The notes below the pieces were generated by a model. The model worked only from the letters and a program-made list of their open reading frames with translations, was not told where the DNA came from and searched no databases. From positions 16,445 through 80,444 of the forward strand of contig JAETUM010000008.1 of the NCBI GenBank assembly GCA_021768625.1: a stretch of DNA of 64,000 bases, in the 5' to 3' direction. The stretch is from Candidatus Stoquefichus sp. GTDB lineage: Bacteria > Bacillota_I > Bacilli_A > Erysipelotrichales > Coprobacillaceae. The translations under genes were made by a program, and so were the position numbers. Each line of letters starts with the position of its first letter. The first letter of the stretch is position 1. Shown here piece by piece: positions 1 through 8,659 of this stretch.

Positions 1-1025
1 CTGCTGCTGTTGGTGTAACACCTGATAGACCTATTTTAATTGATAGATTCTTAAGTAATGCAATGGAATGTGAAGCTGACGCTATTAGCGATGGAGAAAA
101 TGTCTTTGTTCCTGCAGTTATGGAACATATTGAATTAGCTGGAATCCATTCAGGAGATTCTGCTTGTATATTACCATCTAAACATATTCCAATGCGTCAT
201 TTAGAAACAATTAAAGAATATACAAAAAAGATTGCTAAAGAAATGAATGTACGTGGTTTGATGAACATGCAATATGCTATTGCTGATGATAAAGTTTATG
301 TTTTAGAGGCTAATCCAAGAGCTTCAAGAACTGTACCTTTAGTTTCAAAGGTATCAAATGTTAATATGGTTAAAATTGCAACAGATATTATTACTTTAGA
401 CTTAACTGGTAGAGAAACACCAGTTACAGCACTAGAAGAAAAGAAAATTCCACATGTTGGAGTTAAACAAGCTGTTTTCCCATTTAATATGTTCCCTGAA
501 GTTGATCCAATCTTAGGACCAGAAATGAGATCAACAGGAGAAGTTTTAGGATTGGGAGCTTCATATGGTGCAGCATATTATAAAGCAGAAGAAGGAACAC
601 AATCTGTTTTACCAACTGAAGGAAAAGTTTTGATTAGTGTTAGTGATTTAGATAAACCACAAGTTGTTGAGTTGGCAAGAGGATATTATGATGCAGGATT
701 TACAATTGTAGCAACTGGAAAAACTTATGAAATGATTAAACATAATAATATTCCAGTAGAGAAAATTAAAAAGATTCATGAAGGTAGACCTAATATCGTA
801 GATGCTCTTACAAATGGAGAACTAGCAATGGTTATCAATACACCTCAAGGTAAACAAGGTGCATCTGATGATAGTTATATTAGAAAGTCTGCTATTAAGA
901 TGAGAATTCCATATATGACAAATATTGCAGCTGCTAAAGCTTCATTAGAAGGAATTATGGAAATGAAAATTCATGGAAGTCATGAAGTGAAATCTTTACA
1001 AGAGTATCATAAAGAGATTAAATAG
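1..1025 (+). CDS. carB: Carbamoyl-phosphate synthase large subunit, C-terminal part (5' end outside window)
   Basis: The reading frame is open from base 3, so the gene starts upstream; about 340 of roughly 1070 residues are visible. CarB makes carbamoyl phosphate from ammonia (supplied by CarA), bicarbonate and two ATP for pyrimidine and arginine synthesis. The visible part covers the end of the second ATP-grasp domain (MEHIELAGIHSGDSAC and VLEANPRASRTVPLVSKV are typical) and the C-terminal MGS-like allosteric domain (from about GKVLISVSDLDK to the end, with TGKTYEMI). A strong hairpin terminator follows at once, so carB ends its operon. Identification is secure. Confidence 0.97.
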   Translation, partial: AAVGVTPDRPILIDRFLSNAMECEADAISDGENVFVPAVMEHIELAGIHSGDSACILPSKHIPMRHLETIKEYTKKIAKEMNVRGLMNMQYAIADDKVYVLEANPRASRTVPLVSKVSNVNMVKIATDIITLDLTGRETPVTALEEKKIPHVGVKQAVFPFNMFPEVDPILGPEMRSTGEVLGLGASYGAAYYKAEEGTQSVLPTEGKVLISVSDLDKPQVVELARGYYDAGFTIVATGKTYEMIKHNNIPVEKIKKIHEGRPNIVDALTNGELAMVINTPQGKQGASDDSYIRKSAIKMRIPYMTNIAAAKASLEGIMEMKIHGSHEVKSLQEYHKEIK

Positions 1026-1037
1026 GATAAGTTATTT

Positions 1038-1086
1038 AAAAAGAAGATATGAAATGAGGATTCTCATGCATATCTTCTTTTTTTAT
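1038..1086 (+). terminator. Rho-independent terminator of carB
   Basis: Arm AAAAAGAAGATATG (1038-1051) pairs with CATATCTTCTTTTT (1069-1082), and the 3' arm merges with a T-run. Confidence 0.85.
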
Positions 1087-1181
1087 AAGATGACTATAGA
1101 AATATTTGAAAATTCCTATTAAAATATGCAGTAATTTTATAAAATATAGTTTATAATGGATACATATAGGAGGATACGATT

Positions 1182-1736
1182 ATGCGTATAGAATTAATAA
1201 TTATTATAGTAGTGGTTGTATTGTTAGTATTATATGTTATTTCAACATATAACTCATTAACAAGAGCAAAGAATAAGGCAAGAACAAATTGGGCACAAAT
1301 AGATGTTGTTTTAAAGAGACGTGCTGATTTAATTCCTAATTTAGTAGAAATAGTGAAGGGTTATGCAAAACATGAAAAAGAAGCTCTTGAGAGTGTTATT
1401 AAGGCAAGAAACACATATGTGAGTGCTTCTCTTCCAGAAGAACAAATGAAAGCTGCTGGAGAATTTACAAAAGCATTGAATAAAATTATGGCTCTTAGTG
1501 AAGCTTACCCTGATTTAAAGGCTAATGATAATTTTATGGAATTACAAGCAGAACTTATGGAAACTGAGGATAAGATTACTTATGCAAGACAATTTTATAA
1601 TGATTCAGTTTATAGTTATCAAAACAAATTAGAAATGTTCCCATCAAATATTATTGCTAGAATATTTGGATTTGAAGAATATGGATTCTTTGAAGTTGAT
1701 GAAAATGATAAAGCAGCACCAAAGGTAAAGTTTTAA
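1182..1736 (+). CDS. lemA: LemA family membrane protein
   Basis: A 184-aa protein with one N-terminal membrane segment (residues 4-22, IELIIIIVVVVLLVLYVIS) followed by a soluble helical domain. The family signature is clear: YNSLTRAKNKARTNWAQIDV, then LKRRADLIPNLVEIVKGYA, then HEKEALESVIKAR. LemA proteins have an extracellular N-terminus and an unknown biochemical role. An AGGAGG site (1169-1174) fixes the start, and TATAAT lies at 1152-1157. The DUF2207 gene begins two bases after the stop codon; LemA-DUF2207 pairs are common in Firmicutes, so the two probably act together at the membrane. Confidence 0.93.
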   Translation: MRIELIIIIVVVVLLVLYVISTYNSLTRAKNKARTNWAQIDVVLKRRADLIPNLVEIVKGYAKHEKEALESVIKARNTYVSASLPEEQMKAAGEFTKALNKIMALSEAYPDLKANDNFMELQAELMETEDKITYARQFYNDSVYSYQNKLEMFPSNIIARIFGFEEYGFFEVDENDKAAPKVKF

Positions 1737-1737
1737 T

Positions 1738-3489
1738 ATGAAAAAGAAAATATATATTATATTTTCTCTTTTTCTTATATGTATACTTCCATTAAGTATT
1801 ATTAATGTTTATGCATCTGATGTTGAATTAGAAGATATTGAGATAAAGGCAACATTAGATAAAAATGGAAATGCACATATTCAAGAAATTTGGAAAATTG
1901 ATGTTTATGATGGAACAGAAATTTATAAAGTTTTTGATAACATGGGAGATTCAAAAATATCTCATTTTAAAGTTGTAGATGACACAGGAAAAAACTATCA
2001 AAATATTGGTGAATGGGATAGCGATGTGGATAAAGATGAGAAAGATGGCAAGTGTGGTATCATTACAAAAGATGATGGATATGAGTTATGTTTTGGTATA
2101 GGTGAATATGGAGAAAGAAAATATAAGTTTGAATATGATATCTCAAACTTTGTTCAGCAATATCAAGATACACAAGGATTTAATTATGCTTTCTTCTCAG
2201 AAATGGAATTAGAGCCTGAGCATGTTAAAATTACAGTATCTTCGCCATACCAATTTAATGAAGATAATGCAAAGATATGGGGCTTTGGTTTTTATGGCTC
2301 TGTATTATTTGAAAATGGAAATGTTGTTATGGAAACAACAGAATCAGTTCCAGAAGGGGCTAAAATGCAACTTCTGATGCAGATTGAAAATGATACATTT
2401 AAAAATGCACATAAAAATAGTGATTATTTTAAAGACATATTAGATGATGCTATTGATGATAGTGATTATGAAGATGATTTATATGATCAAGGAGATCATT
2501 ATAGTGCTTTTCCATATAAAGATAATACATTATTGATTGTTGGTATTATATTTGTACCAATTTCATTAATTGCAATTGTTGCGATTATCATTGGAATTGC
2601 ATATACGAAAGGAAAGTTGAAATATCAATTTAATGATCATATTTCATTAAATAAAGATGATATTAATATGTTTAGAGATATACCATGTGATAAGGATATC
2701 TTTAAATTCTATTATTTATCTAAAAAAATTGGCTTGGTCAATGATGACGATCGTTCAGGATTAGTAGCTGCAATTTTATTAAGATGGATACAAAGAGGTT
2801 ATATTGAATTTGAAAAAGAAGAAGTTAGACAGTTCTTATTCTTTAAAAAAGATGGTTATTCAGTAGACTTAGATAAAGGAATACCTGTAGAAAATAGGTT
2901 AGAAGAGGATTTGTTAAGTTTCTTTAAAGAAGCAGCAGGATCAAATAAAATCTTAGAAACAGATGAATTTGAAGATTGGTGTCAAGAAAACTATGAAGAA
3001 ATTGATGATTGGTTTGAAGAGATAGATAAGTATATTGAAAATGATTTAAGAAATAGAGGGCTTTTAACATTAGAAACAACTTATACTCATTTTATAGGAA
3101 TTAAGTTTTCTCATGATACAGATACTTATGATGCTTCTATTAGAGAAGAGATGGAGCATATTTTAGGATTAAAGAAGTTTTTAGAAGAAATGAGCCTTAT
3201 TGATGAAAAAGAGGTTATTGAAGTTAAGCTATGGGAAGAATATTTGATTTTTGCTTCAATTTTAGGTATAGCTGATAAAGTTCAAAAACAATTGGGAAGA
3301 TTATGCCCAACATTTAATGAGGAATCATCACTTGATACAGTTTATACAATGCATATGGTTCATATGTTTTCACACAATAGTATGTATGCTTCACAACAAG
3401 CTAGCCGTTCTAGTGGAATGGGAGGTAGTTCTTCGTTTGGCGGAGGCGGCGGAGGCTTCTCTGGTGGAGGTGGCGGCGGAGTTCGTTAA
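1738..3489 (+). CDS. DUF2207 domain membrane protein with Gly-rich tail
   Basis: A 583-aa protein. A signal peptide (about residues 1-27) is followed by the extracellular DUF2207 domain (VELEDIEIKATLDKNGNAHI), a membrane segment near residues 265-290, and a cytoplasmic region. It ends in a Ser/Gly-rich tail containing GGGGGGFSGGGGGG, which is the usual end of this family. No enzymatic function is known. It is coupled to lemA with one base between stop and start, so the two are co-translated. The glycine codons of the tail form an unusually GC-rich patch near 3420-3485 compared with the surrounding AT-rich DNA. Confidence 0.9.
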   Translation: MKKKIYIIFSLFLICILPLSIINVYASDVELEDIEIKATLDKNGNAHIQEIWKIDVYDGTEIYKVFDNMGDSKISHFKVVDDTGKNYQNIGEWDSDVDKDEKDGKCGIITKDDGYELCFGIGEYGERKYKFEYDISNFVQQYQDTQGFNYAFFSEMELEPEHVKITVSSPYQFNEDNAKIWGFGFYGSVLFENGNVVMETTESVPEGAKMQLLMQIENDTFKNAHKNSDYFKDILDDAIDDSDYEDDLYDQGDHYSAFPYKDNTLLIVGIIFVPISLIAIVAIIIGIAYTKGKLKYQFNDHISLNKDDINMFRDIPCDKDIFKFYYLSKKIGLVNDDDRSGLVAAILLRWIQRGYIEFEKEEVRQFLFFKKDGYSVDLDKGIPVENRLEEDLLSFFKEAAGSNKILETDEFEDWCQENYEEIDDWFEEIDKYIENDLRNRGLLTLETTYTHFIGIKFSHDTDTYDASIREEMEHILGLKKFLEEMSLIDEKEVIEVKLWEEYLIFASILGIADKVQKQLGRLCPTFNEESSLDTVYTMHMVHMFSHNSMYASQQASRSSGMGGSSSFGGGGGGFSGGGGGGVR

Positions 3490-3524
3490 CTTCAATTTAT
3501 TAAAATTATACAATGGAGGAAACT

Positions 3525-4031
3525 ATGGAAACAGCTAAATTTTATAAAGTGTCTTATGAACAATTTGAAAGTGCAATGTTAGATGATTTTTCATTAAGAC
3601 AAGATGAAATAAAAACAATATATGATCAATTAAAATTACCTAAAAGAGCGACAAAAGGATCAGCGGGATATGATTTTTATACACCTGTTTCATTTCAGTT
3701 AAAACCTGGGGAAACAATAAAGATTCCTACAGGAATAAGATGTGAGATGAATCCAAGATGGGTATTGATGATTTATCCAAGAAGTGGTCTAGGATTCAAG
3801 TTTAGATTACAATTAAATAATACTGTAGGGGTTATTGATAGTGATTATTTTTACTCAGATAATGAAGGTCATATCTTTATTAAAATAACTAATGATTCTA
3901 ATGAAGGAAAAACAGTAGAAGTTCAAGGAGGACAAGGATTTGCACAAGGTATTTTTATGCAATATGGAATCGTAGAAGATGATGATACTGTTGAAGAACG
4001 TAATGGTGGTTTTGGAAGTACTACAAAATAA
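3525..4031 (+). CDS. dut: dUTP diphosphatase (dUTPase)
   Basis: A 168-aa trimeric-type dUTPase that hydrolyses dUTP to dUMP and pyrophosphate, keeping uracil out of DNA and feeding dTMP synthesis. All five family motifs are visible: GSAGYDFYTP, YPRSGLGFK (motif II), NNTVGVIDSDY (motif III, substrate loop with Asp), GQGFAQGIF and RNGGFGSTTK (motif V, closes over the substrate). An in-frame ATG lies at 3513, but the GGAGG at 3515-3519 would then be inside the gene and is correctly placed for the ATG at 3525. An N-terminal extension of about 30 residues precedes the core. A terminator follows. Confidence 0.93.
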   Translation: METAKFYKVSYEQFESAMLDDFSLRQDEIKTIYDQLKLPKRATKGSAGYDFYTPVSFQLKPGETIKIPTGIRCEMNPRWVLMIYPRSGLGFKFRLQLNNTVGVIDSDYFYSDNEGHIFIKITNDSNEGKTVEVQGGQGFAQGIFMQYGIVEDDDTVEERNGGFGSTTK

Positions 4032-4040
4032 ATGAAAATG

Positions 4041-4076
4041 AAGTTATACCAAGTTTTGGTATAGCTTTATTTTTTT
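4041..4076 (+). terminator. Rho-independent terminator of dut
   Basis: AAGTTATACCAA (4041-4052) pairs with TTGGTATAGCTT (4056-4067), followed by a T-tract to 4076. Confidence 0.85.
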
Positions 4077-4108
4077 GGAATTATCTATAAATGTAAGTAG
4101 AAATATGT

Positions 4109-4114
4109 TATAAT
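4109..4114 (+). promoter_or_regulatory. -10 element upstream of pssA
   Basis: A perfect TATAAT 33 bases before the pssA start and just after the dut terminator. No convincing -35 hexamer is visible. Confidence 0.45.
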
Positions 4115-4146
4115 ACTTGAAAACAGATAAAAAATGGGAGAAAGTT

Positions 4147-4764
4147 ATGATAGGCTATTATAATTACACAGTTATATTAACATATATGAGTCTTTTAAGT
4201 GCTTTGTTTGGAACACATTTGGCATTTCAAGGAAACACAGTTGGGGCTTTGACTTGCTTGTTATTATGTGGAGCATTTGATTCTTTTGATGGAATGGTTG
4301 CACGTACAAAAAAAGGACGAACAGAGGAAGAGAAAAAGTTTGGAATACAAATTGATTCGCTAGCGGACATGTTTAGTTTTGGGATATTTCCAGCTATCAT
4401 TGGATATACAATGGGATTGAATACCTGGTTATGGTTTGCTATTTTTGCTTTATATGCCATCTTTGCAGCAAGTAGATTAGGTTACTTTAATGTTGTTGAG
4501 GAAATGAGACAAAAGCAAACAACAGAGAAAAGAAAGTATTATCAAGGGTTACCTGTAACGAGTGCTTCTCTTATTTTCCCAGCTGTTTATTTATTGAAAT
4601 ATTTTTTGAGTGATATGATGACTTATAGTATCTATGGATGGGTCATGGGATTAGTAGCAATTGCTTTTGTTATTAACTTTAAAATTATAAAACCAGGATT
4701 AAAAGGTATTTTATGCATGGTTGCAGTAGGGATACTTGTTTTTATAGGATTGATATTATTATGA
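4147..4764 (+). CDS. pssA: CDP-diacylglycerol--serine O-phosphatidyltransferase
   Basis: A 205-aa integral membrane enzyme that joins CDP-diacylglycerol and serine to give phosphatidylserine. The CDP-alcohol phosphotransferase motif is intact: DGMVAR, then a spaced G, then DSLAD, matching the DGxxAR...G...D...D catalytic aspartates. Several hydrophobic helices follow. A TTG in the same frame at 4117 would add ten residues, but GGGAG (4136-4140) serves the ATG at 4147 and the resulting MIGYYNYTVILTY matches family N-termini. The next gene, psd, overlaps its stop codon, so both steps of phosphatidylethanolamine synthesis are coupled. Confidence 0.92.
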   Translation: MIGYYNYTVILTYMSLLSALFGTHLAFQGNTVGALTCLLLCGAFDSFDGMVARTKKGRTEEEKKFGIQIDSLADMFSFGIFPAIIGYTMGLNTWLWFAIFALYAIFAASRLGYFNVVEEMRQKQTTEKRKYYQGLPVTSASLIFPAVYLLKYFLSDMMTYSIYGWVMGLVAIAFVINFKIIKPGLKGILCMVAVGILVFIGLILL

Positions 4765-5627
4765 TGAAAATATATAGTCGTGATGGAAAGGAAATTGACT
4801 TTGATCAAAGTCAAAATCGTTTGTTAAAAAAATTATATGGAAATGTATTAGGAAGATGTATACTGAAAGTATTAACCCTTCCTTTTATTACACATATTGG
4901 TGGATGGTATATGAATAGTTCTTTTTCTAGAAGACGTATTTTGCCTTTTATAGAAAAGAATCATATTAATATGGATAATTATGTAGAAAAGGAATATAAG
5001 AATTATAATGATTTTTTTACAAGGCAAATAAAAGAAGGAAAAAGATTTATAGATTTAGATACGAATCATCTGATTTCTCCAGCTGATTCTAAGGTGTCTT
5101 ATTATTCTATTGATCAAAATACACAATTATTGATTAAAGATACGTTATATTCGTTAAAAAATCTTTTAAATAATGAAGAATTAGCTTTACAATATCAAGG
5201 TGGGGATTGCCTTGTTTTTAGATTGACTGTTGATGATTATCATCGATATTGTTTTATTGATAGTGGAACAAAGGAGAAAGATTGTTATATTCCAGGTATT
5301 TTTCATACAGTAAATCCTATAGCTAATGATTATTATCCTATATATAAACAAAACTCTCGTTCATATTCGTTATTACATACAGATCACTTTGGAGATGTTA
5401 TTTATATGGAGGTTGGAGCTATGATGGTTGGAAAAATATGTAATCATTCTATATCTTCATATCAAAAAGGGCAAGAAAAGGGTTATTTTGAATTTGGTGG
5501 TTCTACAATAGTTGTATTATTCAAAGAAGGACAAGTTATAGTTGATCAAGATCTTATTGATCGTTCTAAAGAACATTATGAAACAAAAGTTCTTATGGGT
5601 GAAAAAATAGGTGTTAAAAAAGTATAG
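4761..5627 (+). CDS. psd: Phosphatidylserine decarboxylase
   Basis: A 288-aa pyruvoyl-dependent enzyme that decarboxylates phosphatidylserine to phosphatidylethanolamine. It is made as a proenzyme that cleaves itself at Ser248 in FEFGGST (residues 244-249); this Ser becomes the pyruvoyl group. Also diagnostic are RLTVDDYHRYCF with the conserved His, and FHTVNPIAN. The start codon ATG 4761 overlaps the pssA stop in an ATGA arrangement; ATG 4764 is also possible. The GGST variant replaces the LGST of E. coli and is seen in clostridial-type enzymes. Confidence 0.92.
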   Translation: MMKIYSRDGKEIDFDQSQNRLLKKLYGNVLGRCILKVLTLPFITHIGGWYMNSSFSRRRILPFIEKNHINMDNYVEKEYKNYNDFFTRQIKEGKRFIDLDTNHLISPADSKVSYYSIDQNTQLLIKDTLYSLKNLLNNEELALQYQGGDCLVFRLTVDDYHRYCFIDSGTKEKDCYIPGIFHTVNPIANDYYPIYKQNSRSYSLLHTDHFGDVIYMEVGAMMVGKICNHSISSYQKGQEKGYFEFGGSTIVVLFKEGQVIVDQDLIDRSKEHYETKVLMGEKIGVKKV

Positions 5628-5669
5628 TTTATGATAAAATAATCAAGCGCAGATAAAGGAGGAAATAAT

Positions 5670-6443
5670 ATGGTCAAAATTATTGCTATAACAAATCAAA
5701 AAGGAGGAGTTGGTAAAACAACAACAAGTGTTAATTTAAGTGCTGCTTTAGCTTATTTAGGGAAAAAAGTATTACTTATTGACATTGATCCTCAAGCAAA
5801 TGCGACTCAAGGTATTGGAATTAACCGTAGTCAGCTAGATTTGACTGTATATGATGCAATTACTCAAGGAACTCCTATTAAAGATATTCTTTTACATAGT
5901 GATGTTAAAAATTTAGATGTTATTCCAGCAAATATTGACTTGGCAGGAGTAGAAATAGAATTATCACAAGTTAAAAGTGGTAGAGAACAGAGATTAAAAA
6001 ATGCTATTAAAGAAATACAAAACCAATATGATTATATTATTATTGATTGTCCTCCTGCATTAGGACTATTAAATACAAATGCACTTACAGCTGCACATTC
6101 TGTATTAATACCAGTTCAATGTGAATATTATGCTTTGGAAGGTTTAACACAATTACTCAATACAATTCTCTTAACACAAAGTGTGTTTAACGAAGATCTA
6201 ACAATTGAAGGTGTTTTACTAACAATGTTAGATTTACGTACAAATTTAGGTATAGAAGTTTCACAAGAAGTGAGAAAATACTTTAAAGAAAAAGTTTACA
6301 ATACTGTTATTCCTAGAAATGTTAAATTATCAGAAGCACCATCAGAAGGATTGAACATTTTTGATTATGATAGTCATTCAGAAGGTGCAAAAGCATATGC
6401 AAAACTTGCTAAGGAAGTGGTGAAACGTAATGGCAACAAGTAA
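5670..6443 (+). CDS. parA: Chromosome partitioning ATPase ParA/Soj
   Basis: A 257-aa ParA-family ATPase for chromosome segregation. The deviant Walker A motif KGGVGKTT (residues 11-18) keeps the signature lysine, and DIDPQANAT and DCPPALGLL are the switch/Walker B regions. It dimerises on DNA with ATP and is stimulated by ParB. AAAGGAGG precedes the start. The parB gene overlaps its 3' end by 14 bases. The pair normally sits near the replication origin, but no gid/rnpA-type neighbours are present here. Confidence 0.95.
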   Translation: MVKIIAITNQKGGVGKTTTSVNLSAALAYLGKKVLLIDIDPQANATQGIGINRSQLDLTVYDAITQGTPIKDILLHSDVKNLDVIPANIDLAGVEIELSQVKSGREQRLKNAIKEIQNQYDYIIIDCPPALGLLNTNALTAAHSVLIPVQCEYYALEGLTQLLNTILLTQSVFNEDLTIEGVLLTMLDLRTNLGIEVSQEVRKYFKEKVYNTVIPRNVKLSEAPSEGLNIFDYDSHSEGAKAYAKLAKEVVKRNGNK

Positions 6444-7323
6444 AAAAACAAAGAAATTAGGAAAAGGTTTAGATGCTATTTTTAATGAAGCATCACAAGG
6501 TGCTGATATTCAATCAATGATTAATGCGATTGAAAAGAAAGCTCCACAACTTTCTCAAGTGATGGTAGCATTAAAAGATATTAGACCAAATCCATATCAA
6601 CCAAGAAAACATTTTGATGAAGGTAAATTAAATGAATTAGCACAATCTATTCAGGAACACGGAATTTTTCAACCTATTTTGTTAAAAGAGTCTATAAAAG
6701 GGTATGAAATAGTTGCAGGAGAGAGACGTTTTAGAGCGGCTCAAATTGTAGGTTTAAAAGAAGTCCCAGCAATCATTGTAGAGTTTACAGACCAACAAAT
6801 GATGGAAATAGCACTATTAGAAAATATACAAAGAGAAGATTTAAATGCTATTGAAGAAGCACAAGCCTATCAGTCAATGATGAAGAAGTTGAAATTAACA
6901 CAAGAAGAGCTTGCTAAAAGAATAGGAAAATCAAGAGCACATATAGCTAATACCGTAAGGTTATTAAAAATGCCCAAACAATTACAAGACTATGTGTTAG
7001 ATGGAACACTTACAATGGGACATATTAAGCCATTAATTACAATTGACGAAAAGAAAGCATTAGAAGTTGCTCAAAAAGCTATACAAGAAAATTTATCTGT
7101 AAGAGCAGTAGAAGACATAGTCAAAGGAATTAAACTTCAAGATGCGAGAAAAGCCAAACCAAAAACTGAGAAACCTAAAGAATATGTTTATGTAGAAGGA
7201 TTGTTACGCAAAAAATATCGTACAAAGATTAAAGTTGATGAAAAGACAATTACTATTAAATATACTAATACAGATGATTTAAATAGAATTCTTGAATTAA
7301 TGGGAGTTATAGAAGAAAGTTAA
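6430..7323 (+). CDS. parB: ParB/Spo0J centromere-binding CTPase
   Basis: A 297-aa ParB protein that loads at parS sites, slides on DNA as a CTP-dependent clamp and stimulates ParA. Visible motifs are the N-terminal ParA-activating segment (KLGKGLDAIF), the ParB/Srx CTP-binding domain with NPYQPR and GERRFRAA, and a central helix-turn-helix (LTQEELAKRIGKSRAHIANT). A C-terminal dimerisation region of about 60 residues follows. It overlaps parA by 14 bases. No full parS palindrome was found in this window. Confidence 0.95.
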   Translation: MATSKKTKKLGKGLDAIFNEASQGADIQSMINAIEKKAPQLSQVMVALKDIRPNPYQPRKHFDEGKLNELAQSIQEHGIFQPILLKESIKGYEIVAGERRFRAAQIVGLKEVPAIIVEFTDQQMMEIALLENIQREDLNAIEEAQAYQSMMKKLKLTQEELAKRIGKSRAHIANTVRLLKMPKQLQDYVLDGTLTMGHIKPLITIDEKKALEVAQKAIQENLSVRAVEDIVKGIKLQDARKAKPKTEKPKEYVYVEGLLRKKYRTKIKVDEKTITIKYTNTDDLNRILELMGVIEES

Positions 7324-7350
7324 AATCCAGGATATCCTGGATTTTATTTT
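7322..7350. terminator. Bidirectional terminator between parB and the ABC exporter
   Basis: The palindrome AAAATCCAGG-ATAT-CCTGGATTTT (7322-7345) lies between converging genes, and T-rich sequence follows on the + strand. Confidence 0.8.
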
Positions 7351-8659
7351 ACATTTTTTTATTTGTGATAGGATTAAGATTATCACACACTCCATATTTC
7401 ATTAAGTCTTTATGAGTTCTTATATAATATTTTGTTCTTTCATAATCTTTGGGGAATTGTTGATAAGTCTCTATGATTTTTTTAGAATCGATAATTGGTA
7501 TATGAAGATCTTGAAAATAATGAATGATTTGAATCATATCATCCTTGTTTTTAGCCCTAAATTTATATATATCATCATGACAAATAATATCAATTAATAC
7601 ATCAAAAGTAAATTGACTATAAATACCAAAATTAGCAAATTGAGCTTTTAAATTTAAATGAATTTCTTTAATAGAAGATAAGTCAATAATGATTTCGTCA
7701 TTATATTTATTACGATAAATAATTTCTCTATCATTTAACATAACAGGTGTATATTTTTGATAAAGATCCTTATCATATTTATAACCATGAATATACATAT
7801 AAACAATTTGATAGGATGGAGACTTTTTATGTTTGGTTTTCATAGTATCAATTTTCTCTTTATCTTCAAATGATGTTGAATGCGTAAATTGTTTTAAAAT
7901 ACTATCTTCTAATACAATTTCATTAATTCTTTGATAATAATTTAATTGACTTCCATTATGGCGATGAACAACGGTTTTAATGGAACCATCGTATAAATAC
8001 ATCATTGTTTGTGAATAGCTTGCTATCATAGCATCGTGTGTAACTAAAAGAATTGTTGTTCCTTGTTGATGAAGTTTTGTTAAAATACTCAATAATTTAT
8101 GAGAATTCTTAGAATCAAGATTACCTGTAGGCTCATCACAAAAAATAATTTCAGGATCATTAATCAGTGCACGTGCAATAGCTACCCTTTGACATTCACC
8201 ACCAGAACATTCATGAGGGAATTTATCTAATATTTTTTCTATTTCTAAATCTCTAGCTATATGAATAACCTTTTCTTTTAATTCCTTTGCATTGATATGA
8301 CCTAATATAGCAGGTGTAGCTATATTATCAAAGATATTTAGATAAGGAATAAGATTATGATTTTGAAAAACAAAGCCTAAAGTTTTATATCTAAATTCAC
8401 ATAATTCGTTTTTATTTAACGTTGTCATATCTGTTCCTTTTAAAAGAATATGACCTGTAGACAGGCTATCTAAAGTAGATAAACAATTAAGTAAAGTACT
8501 TTTTCCAGAACCAGAGGGACCCATAATGCATATAAAATCACCTTTTTCTAACACAAAATTAACATTGTCTAAAGCGTAAAAATTTTTTCCTCTTTTTAAT
8601 AAAATATCAGGATCATAAATTTTAGAAATATTATTAGCTTCTATTAAGATATTTGACAT
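7349..8659 (-). CDS. ABC transporter ATP-binding protein with C-terminal extension (MacB/BceA-like)
   Basis: A 436-aa protein. Residues 1-225 are an ABC ATPase of the LolD/MacB/BceA class: Walker A GPSGSGKST (47-55), Q-loop FVFQNHNLIPYLN, signature SGGECQRVAIARA, Walker B IIFCDEPTGNLD and the switch His in LLVTHD. About 200 further residues have no motif I recognise and are not part of a normal ATPase of this class. It shares 26 bases with the permease gene upstream, so the two form one exporter. No adjacent two-component system is seen. Substrate unknown; peptide or antibiotic export is a guess from the class. Confidence 0.85.
   Translation of the reverse strand: MSNILIEANNISKIYDPDILLKRGKNFYALDNVNFVLEKGDFICIMGPSGSGKSTLLNCLSTLDSLSTGHILLKGTDMTTLNKNELCEFRYKTLGFVFQNHNLIPYLNIFDNIATPAILGHINAKELKEKVIHIARDLEIEKILDKFPHECSGGECQRVAIARALINDPEIIFCDEPTGNLDSKNSHKLLSILTKLHQQGTTILLVTHDAMIASYSQTMMYLYDGSIKTVVHRHNGSQLNYYQRINEIVLEDSILKQFTHSTSFEDKEKIDTMKTKHKKSPSYQIVYMYIHGYKYDKDLYQKYTPVMLNDREIIYRNKYNDEIIIDLSSIKEIHLNLKAQFANFGIYSQFTFDVLIDIICHDDIYKFRAKNKDDMIQIIHYFQDLHIPIIDSKKIIETYQQFPKDYERTKYYIRTHKDLMKYGVCDNLNPITNKKM

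Noticed and set aside
3420..3485. GC-rich patch at the end of the DUF2207 gene
   Set aside because: It is explained by glycine codons of the normal Gly-rich tail, not by transfer or a repeat element.
7412..7597. 61-codon + strand ORF antisense to the ABC ATPase
   Set aside because: It has no ribosome site and composition of an antisense shadow; the same applies to other ORFs opposite or within real genes such as 4227-4460, 10541-10819 and 45593-45904.
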